Assembly: GCF_051020985.1 (NCBI RefSeq)
Contig: NC_134999.1
Coordinates: 20,155,660 to 20,219,659 of the forward strand
Reading direction: 5' to 3'
Length of the DNA: 64,000 bases
DNA from: Nomia melanderi
Taxonomy: Eukaryota; Arthropoda; Insecta; Hymenoptera; Halictidae
The first letter of the stretch is position 1, and each line of letters begins with the position of its first letter. The position numbers and the translations under genes are program-made. Under the pieces are notes generated by a model. The model saw only the letters and a list, made by a program, of their open reading frames with translations, was not told the origin of the DNA and did no database searches. Positions 13,061 through 25,634 of this stretch are shown here, piece after piece.

Positions 13061-13440
13061 TGGACGATTCCGTTAATTATCTCTAACATTTGTAAATCCA
13101 ATTTCATTCATTCCCTCCTCCCAATAAATATTTTCACGAGCAACGGTTCGCCGTTTCGTCGGAGGAAAGTGAAACTCAAAGGACAAAGAGCAATTACGTT
13201 TGATTATAATTTACTTTTGATCTTGTGCCGAGTGGTCCTCGCGCGATTCGCTTTAAACGATCCCATTAATTATCTGTAACGTTTATTAAATTCTCTGCTA
13301 TTTATTTTCTCATTGAGTAAGTATCGCGGTGAAGTTTAATCTATTATTCCGTTACCGGAAAGTGAAACTCAGAGGATGAAGAGCAATCACGGTTTATTAA
13401 AATTTACTTTTGACTCCGCATCGAGCGGGCCCTTGTGCGG
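13061..13440. repeat. Diverged ~190-bp tandem duplication
   Basis: The two halves share TTAATTATCT, GGAAAGTGAAACTCA, AAGAGCAAT and AATTTACTTTTGA in the same order and similar spacing. They are diverged enough to be an old duplication. Confidence 0.6.
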
Positions 13441-15688
13441 GAAATCAAATTTTGAATGGAGTTTGATAGTGCTCGCGAAGTTGATCGATCGGTTCGAGTT
13501 CCCACGTCAAATTCCCGACATCGTCGCGTTTAAATTGCAAAAATTTCGCTCGGTCAACGATCCTGCCGCCATTATAACGCCTATGTAATGCATAGACTCT
13601 ATAAGCGAAAGTACACAGCAGAGGTGTGGCCGAGTTTCGCGTCCTTCTTCTCCGGAGCGTATAATTCTCAGGAATCTCAAATATGCCGAACAGTCTAATG
13701 ACAACGATGGAAAGTCATCTTTCCAAGGAACGAGTTTAGTTCGCTGAATTTTCTGCCGCAACGGAATGAAATATTTAGAAAATACGAATGGTCTGATCAA
13801 TAACCGACTCGTACTACTTACACTCTTAAAGCTACATCATCTGCACTATCATTTCTATTCTACCACCAAATCTCTCATTGCCTAATAGGAAATATAAATA
13901 TCCATCGCCGATCAATACACGACGTTACCTTACTAGATATAAAAATAGAAATATTAAGAATTATACAAATTATAATTATATCAATATATCAACACTAAAA
14001 CTACCAGATAGGTCGAAATCACTTATTCATGGTTTCTTCTCAATTATTATTACATTAAATTAAATCGAATTACTATCTAATTACTAATATTATTATATTA
14101 TAAACAATGCTAATCTGCTGATAGCTAGATGAACTTGCAATAATAACTGTGCAATTCAATCAAATGATTTAATATTATATTGTTTCCATTTCGAGTATTT
14201 TTCTTTATGAAATCATGCGGCGTTCAACGTGTTATTTAGTTGGTACTACAATTCTTAAATGTTCAGTAAATAATTAGACAGTAGTGTAACGTAAGAATTG
14301 TGAATAATGTTCGACACATTAATTATCTCATAAGTTCTACTTATTCTCTTCTAATTTAGATGCTCCAGTCACCAGTCACCCTAGTGGCAGTCGACACGTT
14401 AAGTGTCGCTAATTATCTACGCCAGAAATTTACATGACTAACTGAAAACTCGTTTGTTTTTTATGGGGAAAAGGAGGGCTTGCACATATATATTATACAC
14501 TCACCAATCTAAGATTTCGGATCCGACGTGTAAAATATTCATTTTTCAATTCTAACGTGCCTACCACTTACACGACTGTAGATCTTCTCCAAAATGACAT
14601 TATAACGATTAACTTCTCTGTGTTTCTGATTGATTGTATATGTTGGCGTCACTGATATTTTAAGATCTTTCTTCTTAAATAACTCGCTTGTTTCCAATAT
14701 ATACTTATATATTATTCCACTTTGTACGACGGCTATGGTGTCATTGATTTTCATCCCGATCGATGTAATCGCTCCGTTGAATCCCAAAAGAAGGAAAGAA
14801 TAGCGACGATCACGTTAGAATCATGCAACCTTATGCTTCTTATAAACATTTTGTACCATTGTTTTCTCTTTCTTCCTCTTCTTTTCCACGGTATTTCATT
14901 CACACGCGAATTTACAGGAAATATCCGAAACTGATCTGCATCGTTCCCCGTGCCCGGTCGAATCGGCTTCCGTTAATGGACTCCTCGGTCTTTTTTTCAT
15001 TCGGTTTTGCATATTCAAGCAGCTTTACGCGCGAAGGAATGCTCGCGAAACGCGATTTTTAATTTAAAGCCCAGACACGCCGGGAGACGGATCCGAGACG
15101 CATTTCGTATTTCCCGCGTCGATTTCCACCCTGCAATCTTCTTTACACTCTCACCCCGGCCCCCTCCCCTTGGCATTCCTTGCCCCGCGAGTAGAATTGC
15201 TTCCATGGCCCGGGTTTCATCTTCCATTCCGCCATAGTCTCCCTACCGCTTCTTATTTCTTCCATACACGACGAATCTTCTCGTCCCGCCTCCCCCCCCT
15301 CGCTCGTCCCGCCGATATTCCCTGTGTCTTCTACCTTGCCGCACCTGAGGCTCCTTATTAACTTTTCATTCAGCTTTTCTCCGGCGAATCGATCCACGCG
15401 TCTCTACCAATAAAATAAGCATAAGTACCCTTTATCCGGCAAAGAGATTGACTAACGAGGACGGGTTAATCCTCGTTTCGCCGTGTTGCCCGACGAGTTT
15501 TGTCGCTAGTCGCTTTATGGGCGAACCGAATAATCTTGGCTTTGTATTCTGTTCTGTGAAGGAAACGCGAATGGATTCGCTGTGCATTGCGATCAATGAT
15601 TCTCTCGTGTTTGCCTGGAATTATGGAAGCGGTTTAAGTCAACGTTTCAGAAGAAACTAAACATTTTCGGTTGAAATTCAAGAACATT

Positions 15689-15928
15689 TTAACCCTTTGC
15701 ACTCCAGAGGCGCCTCTATCGCCAAATGATTCGGCACAGCGAAACTGTGAACTTTGATATTTAATATTAAACTTTGTAGTGCATCAGTGTACGAAATATT
15801 GAAAGAAAATAGTTCTCTTCCTCAATGCATGTGAGATTTCTCAATTCAATCTAAGAGAATGTCGTCTGTATTTCATTACAGAATATTGAATATTTCCGGT
15901 GAAAAGTTTCTGGAGTTCGAAGGGTTCA
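15689..15928. mobile_element. TTAA element, GCACTC group
   Basis: Left end TTAACCCTTTGCACTCCAG; right end TGGAGTTCGAAGGGTTCAA, slightly decayed. It keeps the AATATTAAACTTTG site that is interrupted by a nested element in the copy at 27520-27981, so it serves as an uninterrupted reference copy. Confidence 0.75.
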
Positions 15929-15934
15929 AGATTA

Positions 15935-16157
15935 TTAACACTAGAACTACCGTACCAGTCAAAACGACTGGTTTCGATTGTTTTGTTTCACAATTATTGA
16001 TATCTTAGAAGCATCGAATATTCGAAATGATTTTGAAAATGAATAGCTTTCACTTGAATACTACGAATGTCTGAAGAAACCGAAAATAATCTATTGTTAG
16101 GATTTTCATAGGGATTACATATCAGTCGTATTAAATTCTCGGTAGTTCCAGTGTTAA
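15935..16157. mobile_element. TTAA element, CTAGAACTACC group
   Basis: Ends TTAACACTAGAACTACCG and CGGTAGTTCCAGTGTTAA form a near-perfect inverted repeat. Next to the left end lies the small palindrome CCAGTCAAAACGACTGG. About 223 bp, non-coding. It lies six bases beyond the preceding element. Confidence 0.8.
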
Positions 16158-17534
16158 CAAATTTGAACAGTGCAAACAAAGTTTATCAGTCATTTCGCGT
16201 CGCATTATTGCAAACTGCATTGAAACAAACAAAAATTACCTAGACCATAATTGGCACATGTCAACTATTCTTTCGCTAATCTGATATCTAAAACAGCAAA
16301 TAATATTCGAACAGTAATTAGACACATTTCAGAAACCATTTCAAAGGAACTTCCCCCATTCACGGAAAGTACAAACAGAAAAACGCAGAAGGTCAAGACG
16401 AAATTTCCAAAGAACTCATTCAACATTCAAGTAAAACGAAGACGTTCCTTTCATCCGCGGGAATAATTCTTAAGTAAATAAGAAAAATACAATTTCGCGG
16501 GTATGCAGACTCGCGTAGCCGGCTCGCGTTCCCATCGAACGGGGCCAGTATCTTCGGAGGCGATTCGAATACCGCTCGGTATCTTTTGTCGCATGCCGGC
16601 GCTCGCAATCGAGTTATTCACAGTTCGAGGAGCAGAGATCTATAGTCACGGATAGCCTCTTTTCTCGGTCTTCGGCCGTAATCGGGTTTACGTAATCTCT
16701 GGTAATAAACGAATCCATTCCCCCCGTAAATAGATTTCGCCCGCGCCGCTCTTTCGTCCAGCGGCGCTTAACGCGTCGCCGATTCGACGATGAAAAGACG
16801 TCGGCCGCGCTGTATCGGCCGTTGCCCGTCCAGGTAACCGTCGGATAATCCTCTGTCAAAACACGGGATCATTGGTAATATTCGTTTCGGCCGTGCCGCC
16901 TCTCGCCGGGGACATTGTCGGCGATTTAATTAAAGAAGTGGTAACCCCGCGCCCGAGCAATTCCTCTCGGATTAGCTCCGACAAATCAGTCCCGTCGGCG
17001 GCCGAGTAGATTGGAATCGAGCTCTTTTTCTGATTCCGGCTTGACTCGCGAGCGTGCGCCGGGGCGTGTCGCTAATTCCATTAAAAGCCTTTCACGTTTC
17101 CATTCCTGGCCGGCTATATTGCGCCGATAGTTATTTCGGAACGGCCCCGAGGCCGCGCGTCATTCCAATTTTATGCATCCTTCGCTTCCCTGCGATCATC
17201 CTTCCGCCTCTAGTTACCTAATCCTTGGCCCTCGCGGAAATCGAGGACACTGCTTCCGTAATTCCGTCGGATCTTCCGAAGTCGCGCCATTTTTCCCCTA
17301 GACGCTGCGTATCGTACGAGAGCGGAGAGTCGGCGAACGTCGAGCTTGTCGCTTAACACTTCGGGGCGTATGATTTTTACGCTGAAGTTATTAGACAGGT
17401 CAGAATCAGACGCTTTTGATGTCTTCTTGAATTTTTAACTCTTTGGATTCTGACGCTGTTTATTAGAAGCATTCGACGCTTTCCGATCAGACGGACGACA
17501 CTATTTAAAAGGAACTAGTGAGAAAACACGTAAA
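16158..17534. other. Non-coding stretch
   Basis: GC-rich sequence between about 16500 and 17300 without a coding signature on either strand. No repeat family was recognised. Confidence 0.45.
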
Positions 17535-17783
17535 TTAACCCTTTGCATTCCAGAATATTTATTTCAACAAATATTCATTATTTTCTGATGAAATATCAAT
17601 GATATGTTTTACAACTAACATAAAGAAATACCTTGCATAAATTAAGTAACAGAACTATTTTATTTCGATGTTCCATGTGTTGATGCATTATATAAAAATT
17701 TGATATTGAAGTCTAAATTTTATCATTTCCATGAGTCAAATCAAATGGCGACTGAAAGGCGCCTCTCGAGTGCAAAGGGCTAA
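17535..17783. mobile_element. TTAA element, GCACTC group
   Basis: Left end TTAACCCTTTGCATTCCAG and right end CTCTCGAGTGCAAAGGGCTAA. The internal sequence closely matches the copy at 53341-53588, including CAAATGGCGACTGAAAGGCG. About 249 bp. Confidence 0.8.
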
Positions 17784-19189
17784 GAAATAACGCTGTTTTA
17801 TAGAAATATTTCACATATTGGTGCATTATATAAGAGTTAAGAACAACACTTTACAACTTTGTTTTATCAAATCAAAGGTTGCATCAAATGTTACTCTTAG
17901 GTTCATCAAAGAAATTAGTTTTATCATCACGTAGACTGGCTTCTAAATCAATTCAAGTCTCCACAGATGCGCTCTGCAGATTTCATAGACGATATTCCAA
18001 AGAATCTTCCACGAAGGTTTAAACTGCACGACTATCAACACCAACTTTCCTAGATAAGTAAAAATATCTCTCGCCACGGATAAAAAGCTAATCAAAGGAC
18101 GAACCAGTTTTCAACTCAGCTAATCCCAAAGAGTTAATTCCGTTAGAAACCTGCCGCGACTCCATTTCCGGCGGCCATATTGCGACGGTTACATCGGAAC
18201 GAATCCTCGTGATCGCTATTTTATGCATTCCTCGTTCTCATGCAAATACCCCGGCATTTTGAAGTATCTAATTTTTATTCCTCGCAAAAAGCAAGGACAA
18301 TGGTCTTGTAATCGCGTAAGCCGTTCAAGAGGTCGGCGCCATTTTTTCCCTAGACACTCTGCTGCGCGGCTCCCCTCCATTCTTCTTACGGAATCGTTAG
18401 TGAAAGTCGAGCGTGTCGAGTGGCACCGTGAACTTTATTATTAGTGCACGTTAATTCGTGTATAATAAGCCCATTAGGGTCTCTTCTTATTCGGGCAGCT
18501 TCAAGCTGGCGCTCGGCTTCCTCCAAATCTCTCGTTTATTCGCTCTCCCTTTATCTCTCCCTTACTCCCTCGTTTCCTCTCTTCCTCTCCCCTTCTCCCT
18601 CATCCCTTCGCTCTCTCGCTCTTTCTCTCTCTTTCCCCTCGTTTTTCGCGGGACTTTGAATGGCGTTTATTAGGGCCACGACTCTACATCGAGAGCCACT
18701 TCGAAGCTAGCAACATCGCAGCGGGATCATTAAATGAGAAAAATTACTGCAGCCCGACGAACTTCCGTCAGCCAACTTTTTTCCCTACCCCCACCCCTTC
18801 TTCCCCTCGCTGGTTCTGTATACCTCCCTCTCTCTCTCTCTCTCCCTAGCCTCGATCCCAATTTTTGTTTCGCTTTCGCAGCCAGACCCGGAGTCCCGGT
18901 TTTTCCGAAAGTTTGAATAATCACGCGATGACTCGACGAATGCGTTAAACGGAGAGCCAATATCTCGTTACGGACACGCTCCCTTGCTCGTCGATCGCCA
19001 GTTTCAGCCGATCTTTAACCCCTTGACTTATAATATCGTGGCGAACGCTTCGAATATCGTCTAACAGTTGTAAATGGCATCCAGTTATTTTGAGTTCGAA
19101 TGAATATTCATTTTTCTTATTGATAGTTTGTATAGTTTAGAGTGAATCTACGGAATTTTCTTTTACTATTTCATTGTTAACAATAGGAC

Positions 19190-19398
19190 TTAACGCTAGG
19201 TTTACGGAACCCGTCAATTTGACGGACACTGAATTTACAAAACATTATTTAGTAATAGTTGAAGTAGACCTTGACTCGAGCAATTACGCGATACTCTAGT
19301 TTTGAAGCTTAGTCTTCGCGATTTCTACAGTCGAACGTGTAGTTTTCGAAGAACAATAGAATAAAGTGTAGAATAAACGTCAGTAAATCTAGTATTAA
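19190..19398. mobile_element. TTAA element, CTAGRTTTACGG group
   Basis: Left end TTAACGCTAGGTTTACGG, followed by the small palindrome GTCAATTTGACGG; right end GTAAATCTAGTATTAA. Related copies occur at 42753-42974, 53126-53299, 57045-57247 and 59054-59251. Confidence 0.75.
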
Positions 19399-19650
19399 TT
19401 GTGCTTGGTCGCTCTTGCTTTATCTTGCTCTGCATACTCTCTCTCTCTCACGTACACACTTTCCCGAAAGAAACACACATACTCTTCGCCCGATTTCCAA
19501 AACTAAAACATCGTTTGACGCATCGTCCCAAACACTTCACGCGGTTTCACACCGCACTTACACATTCACACAACGCATATACTCTACCGTACAGAAGGTC
19601 GGAGTGCGATCGATGATGAGTGCTTTTATATAGACGAGGTTTTTGACGAC

Positions 19651-19778
19651 AACCAAATAAATCCTTATCGATCAATTAAATCCTCATATTTTTTACTGGC
19701 CGAGCCGCGAGCTGAGGTAAAGCCGCTTGCCCCTCTTCACTTTTGAGCCACTGTACATATTATAAGGATTTATTTGGT
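19651..19778. repeat. Inverted repeat with 17-bp perfect arms
   Basis: ACCAAATAAATCCTTAT at 19652-19668 is repeated in reverse complement as ATAAGGATTTATTTGGT at 19762-19778, enclosing about 93 bp. GACGAC and GTCGTC lie further out, so the structure may extend. Confidence 0.75.
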
Positions 19779-19987
19779 CAATAATTTATTTCGTCGTCAG
19801 CAGAAAGTTCGTCTCGATACAAGCGCTCATCAACTGTCCTTGCACCTTCCCTTCTGTTTTCGTCGTTCGTTCAAAAACAACGCAGCATCGCAGAGCAGTC
19901 TCCCTCCTCGAATACACAACACACACACGCACACACGCACACATCCTTATAATACGCACGTCGCACATTCTCTTACAATATATTGTG

Positions 19988-20190
19988 TGATGAATGGTTT
20001 GTCGTGCGTGTGCGCGGACGACCAGGTCATGTTGCGCCATTATGTTTGGAAAAGAGTGTGACTGCGTTTGGAAAATCTCGAGTGGCTGAAAGAATACGAG
20101 GAAGAGTATCTGGAACCGAGCGACTGGGCCGTGAAAAGCGTGTACGTGACTGCGTGAATTTTGACTATGGACGTGTAGGAAGGAAACCGA
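19988..20190. repeat. Dispersed ~200-bp repeat, copy 1
   Basis: Shares GATGAATGGTT, GACCAGGTC, AATTTTGACTATGGACG and GAAAAGCGTGTACGTGACTG with 22745-22935 in the same order. A third stretch (about 20645-20740) matches the sequence that follows copy 2, so all three look like fragments of one larger repeat. Confidence 0.65.
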
Positions 20191-21503
20191 TTCAGGGCGT
20201 TGGGGATTCGGAGGATGTATTTTGGGGAGCGCGAAAGAAGTGACACAGTCTACGGTTTCTCAATCTAATCTTTCAATTTCTAAATGTGCAATGAATAATG
20301 CCGGTTGGTCGGCGTACAATATATATCTCTCCGCTAGTGGCGGCGGAGTGACGGACGCGTGGGTAGCATTGGTTTTTCCCAAAAATTGGGAAGCCCTACT
20401 TCCCCGCCAGCGGTCCGTCGGTTGGTTCCGTTAGCCGGAGACTCGGAAATTTCTAACGACCATAGCAGCAGTAGCCCCAAGGATCGCCTCGACTTTAAAT
20501 TACATGCAGGTATAAAATTCGTAGCTATTGCCTACCTTGGGCTCAATCCACGGATTAACTAAAAACGACAAGCAATGGGTCCCTGGGCTTTATTGTGCTA
20601 CGGCAGGCTCGCACCACGGTTTTTTATATCTAAATGCCTACAGACGAAAGATGCGAGTGAGAAGGGTGTAAGGGTGAGAAACACAGAGCGAATGAGGGTG
20701 TGCGTTAAAAGCGAATGGGAATGCGTGGCCGGGAGATAGCGGAGACATTTTGCGACATTATTCGAGCGAGACTTTTTGGGCGAAATTTCGCGTAATCGAG
20801 CGTGTAGTGCTCTGTAAAGATCTTGCGACTTGTACGGGATGTATCCTACAACATTGAGGACTCGTGCAGGATAATTCCTACAATATTGCATCCCCATTTT
20901 TATCAACTCCACCGACAACAATCTCGCAGTGTCTCTCAACGAGACCGGTTCACGCAATTCCAGCGTGCTCAGACGAGGATCGTCGATTCTAAACGCTCGC
21001 GAGCGCGTCGATCGCCGTCCCGCGCGTCATTGGGTATTAAAAGCTGCGCTTAAGCGAATTTCGACGACGCACACCGGCCGGCACGCGCATGCAAAATTCA
21101 ATATTTCAATTTCCGACAAATAGCCCCGGCCCGTGGCCGCGCGGGCGCGCGGCTTCATCCACTTATTCAGCGTCCGATAAATTTTCAATATTCAAACACC
21201 GTTACGCTGCGACAGAGCAAGAGAGATTAGAGGATCGAACCGAGAGAGAAAGAGGAAAGGGGGCGGGCAGTTAGGGGGCGGCTGGTCGCGTTCGCTTATT
21301 CGTCGAGAGATTTTCGTTCGTTTACACGTGCGACCGGCTGCATTAATACGGAAACGCGTCGCTTTGCATTTCAAACGTTGCTTACAGGACCGCCGACCAA
21401 GCGTCGCGTAATCGACAAGAAGCAGCTCATTTTAATTGGAGAACCAGGTCCGATCGTCCCTTTGATCGCCGCGGAACGGGATCGAGACGCGGCTCGATCG
21501 TGA

Positions 21504-21620
21504 ATTCACCCTTGGCACTCCGGGTCGTTGTGATCAGCGACTGCGACTAATTTTTATAGCATTCCTAGCGAAAATTAGGAATTTAACATCACTTCTGAAC
21601 GTTATTTAGATTTCAGTTGA
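21504..21620. mobile_element. 3'-truncated TTAA element, GCACTCCAGG group
   Basis: Begins TTCACCCTTGGCACTCCGGG and keeps CTAATTTTTATAGCATTCC and CGAAAATTAGGAAT, matching the first ~100 bases of the copy at 27598. The rest is missing. Confidence 0.6.
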
Positions 21621-22411
21621 CTTATACATCGATTTAGGAATTATTGATCAGCTTCCGCAATAATCTCAAACAGGTATCTGCGCCTTTTCAATAATACTAA
21701 GAGAAGATATGAATATGACCCATGTGGAATGGGTCGTTTTAACCCATCTAGTTCTAGTGTTAAAATCGACATTACGCACAAGGATAAATACGAATAGTGA
21801 ACCGTTTCGCGATTTAGGATTCACCTGTCGCATGCGCCAATTATAAAACTAGACTAAGCCATATATCCCTCTGCTCTAGTTTACTTCAAAACAATACAAA
21901 GTAACTGATAAACTCATTTCCATTTCGAGTTAGTCCACTTTCATAATTACCAGCACGTATATTCGCCGGCTCGCCTGTCGATGACTCGCCACTTCCACTT
22001 CGGAATCCAACAGTTAGCTAACCGCTTCCAACACTCTCCCAAAATAACGAAGTTCGCGCCCTCCCGACCTGTCTGCCGGCACAAAACAACCTTCCCTCCA
22101 CCTTCCTTCCTCCATCATCCGAAAGCATCCCACGCATCCGTATCCCGGCCGCAAGGATGCATTCCCGCGAAACAAACTCCCCGCAGCGATTAAAAGTGAG
22201 AGTAAAAGGTACACACGAGCCGCGGGGAGCGTCGGAGAGAGTCGACCTTGAGAACATTCGATTCATTACGATCGACGTCCAGTCAATTTAACTTCGCCGG
22301 TCGCGCTCCGCTCCTTTCCCGATCGGCGGCGAACTAATCCCGCTCCCAGCGGCTGATAAACACGCTTTGACCCGGCCCAAGGTGCAGCCTCGAGTGACCC
22401 AGGACCGGTTG

Positions 22412-22677
22412 TTAACACTGTGCCGTCCGGTGACACCACGTTGGTGTCTCGCGGAAATAATCGAACAAATATCAGTGACACCACATTGGTGTCGTGTGCG
22501 AAGCTACCGAAACTGCGAAAATCGAGGGACAGGATTGAGAACTATTGAGATTAGTAAAACTTGACGTTCGATGATCTGCCGAAAACGTTGAAGAAACCAA
22601 GGCGAAATGATCCAAACGAGTTCTACCGGCGCCAAACAGAAGATTCCCGATTACGCGCGCGGATGTCATAGCGTTAA
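22412..22677. mobile_element. TTAA element with a repeated internal palindrome
   Basis: Bounded by TTAACACTGTGCCGTCCGG and CGGATGTCATAGCGTTAA, an imperfect terminal inverted repeat. Inside, GACACCACGTTGGTGTC and GACACCACATTGGTGTC are two near-identical palindromes about 43 bp apart. No coding capacity. Confidence 0.55.
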
Positions 22678-22744
22678 CATTTTACCAACCGACAGCCTAT
22701 TAATCAGTTGCCATAGCGATAGACAGTTATTATTGTATGAACAT

Positions 22745-22935
22745 TAATGTGGGATGAATGGTTAATTATGCGTGCGTGCGTAAGAGCGACCAGGTCGTAT
22801 TGCGACGGATCGTCGCCGGGATGTTTGGAGAATAGTGTGACAGCGTTTAGAAAATCTTGAGCGGCCGAAAGAAGAGGCCGCGAGAAAAGCGTGTACGTGA
22901 CTGCATGAATTTTGACTATGGACGAAAGATGCTAT
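22745..22935. repeat. Dispersed ~200-bp repeat, copy 2
   Basis: Counterpart of 19988-20190, followed by sequence (about 22918-23010) that matches 20645-20740. Confidence 0.65.
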
Positions 22936-23767
22936 GCGAGAAGGGTGCCAAGGGTATGAAAGACAGAGCGAACGGGGGTGTGCGTTTAAACCGAAACAGA
23001 GCCGAGCGGCAGGGTGAATCTGTGGCCGAGCGGCCGGTCGGTAAAGTGTTAATACTTGAAAGAACACCGGGGAGCAGCTCGTTGCTCGCGGAATTCGCCA
23101 GTGGCCCGGGACCAGTGCTGACCTAGAAATATCGTTGGGTCAGCGATAGCGCCCGCACAGGAGCCGAGACGATAACAAAGCTCTCCCCAGTTGAATCGCC
23201 GCGGAATCCTTTGAGATATACGCGACCCCCGCGCGCCGTACGAACACGCTCGAGTTTTCCTAGCGGACAGATTCCCGCGAATATCTCCTGGCTCGCGCCC
23301 CCGTGGCCACTCGACCTTTTCGACGTTATCGATCCTCATTGTCAGCGCCGCAGGATGCGAACCGGATCATTATGCGCGGGAAAAGAAGCTTTGCCGGCGC
23401 CTCGCTATTCTTATTTTCGGGACACCGTGTCGTCCCTCGCTTCCTCCGCTCCCAGCCTAGCCCGGCCTGACCGGGAACCTTGTAAACGAGCCGACTCCGG
23501 AATCATTTGCTTCACAAATCTACTCGTTACGTGCCGCGGCAGACTCGGCCGGACGAATTAATCGGGTGACACGGTGACGCGGGTCAGCGAGTTCTCGACC
23601 GGGTCGTGGTTCAGCCTAATGCGTCGCGGGGAGAGGATTTTGATTTCCGCGGGAACGACGAAGGGTTAGCGGATTTTACGGATGCTTTGGTTTTGTTGGG
23701 GATTTTGTTGATTTTTGTGGGGATTTTTAATTAGTTCTGTGGGATAGGTGGACGTGGTGGATGATCA

Positions 23768-24522
23768 TTAAATCTTTGCGTTAGGAAGTTTTTTTTTTTG
23801 GAAATATTTTAACATTTTCTGATGGGATGGAGATGATATTTTGTGAGACCGACTCGAAGAGAGATCGTATAATTAGGAACGTAGCTGCTTCATTTGAATA
23901 TTTCTCAAATTGATGCATTAATCGAGGTATAATGTTAAATATCAAATTTTCGTTGGAGATAGAGATGATATTTTGTGAAACTGACTCGAAGAGAAATACA
24001 TTAAGGAACACAGATATTTTATTTGAATATTTCTCAAATTGATGCATTAATCGAGATATAATGTTAAATATCAAATTTTCGTTGGAGATAGAGATGATAT
24101 TTTGTGAAACTGACTCGAAGAGAAATACATTAAGGAACATAGATATTTTATTTGAATATTTCTCAAATTGATGCATTAATCGAGATATAATGTTAAATAT
24201 CAAATTTTCGTTGGAGATAGAGATGATATTTTGTGAAACTGACTCGAAGAGAAATACATTAAGGAACATAGATATTTTATTTGAATATTTCTCAAATTGA
24301 TGCATTAATCGAGATATAATGTTAAATATCAAATTTTCATTGAAGATAGAGATGATATTTTGTGAGACTGACTCGAAGAGAGATCGTACAATTATGAACA
24401 AAGCTATTTTATTTGAATATTTCTTAAAATAATGCATTAATCGAGGTATAATGTTAAATATCAAATTTTAGTTTTACTGTATGAAATCGAGTGAGAGTCG
24501 CTTCTCAAGTGCAATGGGTTAA
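23768..24522. mobile_element. TTAA element of the GCACTC group with an internally amplified ~120-bp block
   Basis: Left end TTAAATCTTTGCGTTAGG is decayed but continues into the group's GGAAATATTTTAACATTTTCTG. Right end is GAGTCGCTTCTCAAGTGCAATGGGTTAA-like and stops at 24522. Between them a ~120-bp block containing GAGATGATATTTTGTGA and TCAAATTGATGCATTAATCG is repeated about five times; the middle copies are nearly identical. The 227-codon minus-strand frame across it (23781-24464) repeats ESVSQNIISI and is a repeat artefact. Confidence 0.8.
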
Positions 24523-24743
24523 TTTCTAACTAACTGGAAGCACTGCGAGTTTACTTACTAAGAAATAGTGTAACATAGATAACAGTAAGGAAGTTCATAG
24601 AAGCGAGGGAAGATACTTAACGCGTTGGTTGTAAATATTACAACTATAACAGTATAGAATCGTTATCAAGCAATTGAGAACTGTGTCAACTTCCTCAAAA
24701 TTTCTGAAAATTCTCGAGATCCGTGGAAGGTGCTTCAAGTAAA

Positions 24744-25135
24744 CAACGGTTCAATAGTAATGATCCTTAGTTTCCTATACTTCGACAGTAAAGAAAGTAC
24801 GAAAAGAGAGTAAACAATTGGAGACGGAGAAAGTATCAGCTAGTCGATCAAGGCAACGTTGATTCTATCATTAACGTTCGCGTTAATTGTTTACTCTCTT
24901 TTCGTATTTCCTTTATTATCGAAGTATAGGAAACTAAGGATCATTACTATTGAACCGTTGTCGCGTGTAAGCACGTTCGTCCTAACGTTAATGATAAAAT
25001 CAGCATTGCCTTGATCGACTAGCTAATACTTTCTCCATCTCCAACTGTTTATTCTCTTCCCGTACTTTCTTTATTATCGAAGTATAGGAAATTAAGGATC
25101 ATTACTATTGAACCATTGTCGCGTATAAGCATGTT
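24744..25135. repeat. Large inverted repeat with a partial third copy
   Basis: The left arm (about 24744-24872, reading AACGGTTCAATAGTAATGAT onward) reappears as reverse complement at about 24986-25125, and part of it again at 24888-24968. The two right-hand copies are direct repeats of each other. An RNA through this region could fold into a hairpin with ~120-bp arms. Confidence 0.75.
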
Positions 25136-25612
25136 AGCGCGAACGTTCGCGCGAGAAGGGGTAAAAACGGAAAGGAACTGTCCCTTCCTTTTTTCATTTG
25201 TCATCAGGAGCTCGACTCGAGGCTGCTCTTAAATAACTTGGCGAGCCGGTGCGCCGCGGGAAAGGTGAAGCCAGCTTACCGAAAGGATAATGGAGAAAGG
25301 TGAAGAGACCGATGTCGAGAGAGAAGGAAACTATTACGGGACAAAGGGCGCGCGGAGTGGCGGGCCGGCGCCTTAAATGTGAGAAATGGCGGCACGGAAC
25401 GCGAGTGTCGAGCGCGCGATAATCTCGATGAAATTTTTGGCGAACAAAGACGGGTCCCGCTCCGAGAGGGAATTAATTAACGGAAGAACGCCCCGAGAAT
25501 AATCGTGCGTCGCGCGCCGCTAGTCGATGTAAAAAAATATTCGACGGTACCCTCGGTATCATTCGAAGGGAAACTTAAACGGTAAAAAAAAAGCGGCCGG
25601 GCGAACGTGGAA

Positions 25613-25634
25613 AGAGAGAGAGAGAGAGAGAGAG
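25613..25634. repeat. GA microsatellite
   Basis: Eleven GA dinucleotides in a purine-rich tract. Confidence 0.9.

Larger units (their letters stand above)
12445..15688. other. Non-coding stretch with one microsatellite
   Basis: Contains a CA microsatellite at 12902-12938, a diverged tandem duplication (13061-13440), a degenerate TTAACACTAG-type terminus near 13990, and a TTAAGTGTCG-type sequence near 14399. Overlapping open frames around 15000-15400 follow pyrimidine-rich sequence and show no domain. Confidence 0.45.
17784..23767. other. Non-coding stretch with dispersed repeats
   Basis: No supported gene. Besides the elements listed separately, it contains CT-rich tracts near 18530-18650 and 18827-18844, a short AC repeat near 19919-19945, and GC-rich segments (21000-21500, 22000-22400, 23050-23600) that produce overlapping open frames on both strands without domain content. 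Confidence 0.45.

Noticed and set aside
23781..24464. 227-codon minus-strand open frame
   Set aside because: It runs through about five near-identical 120-bp tandem units inside a mobile element; its repeats follow the DNA period and show no domain.
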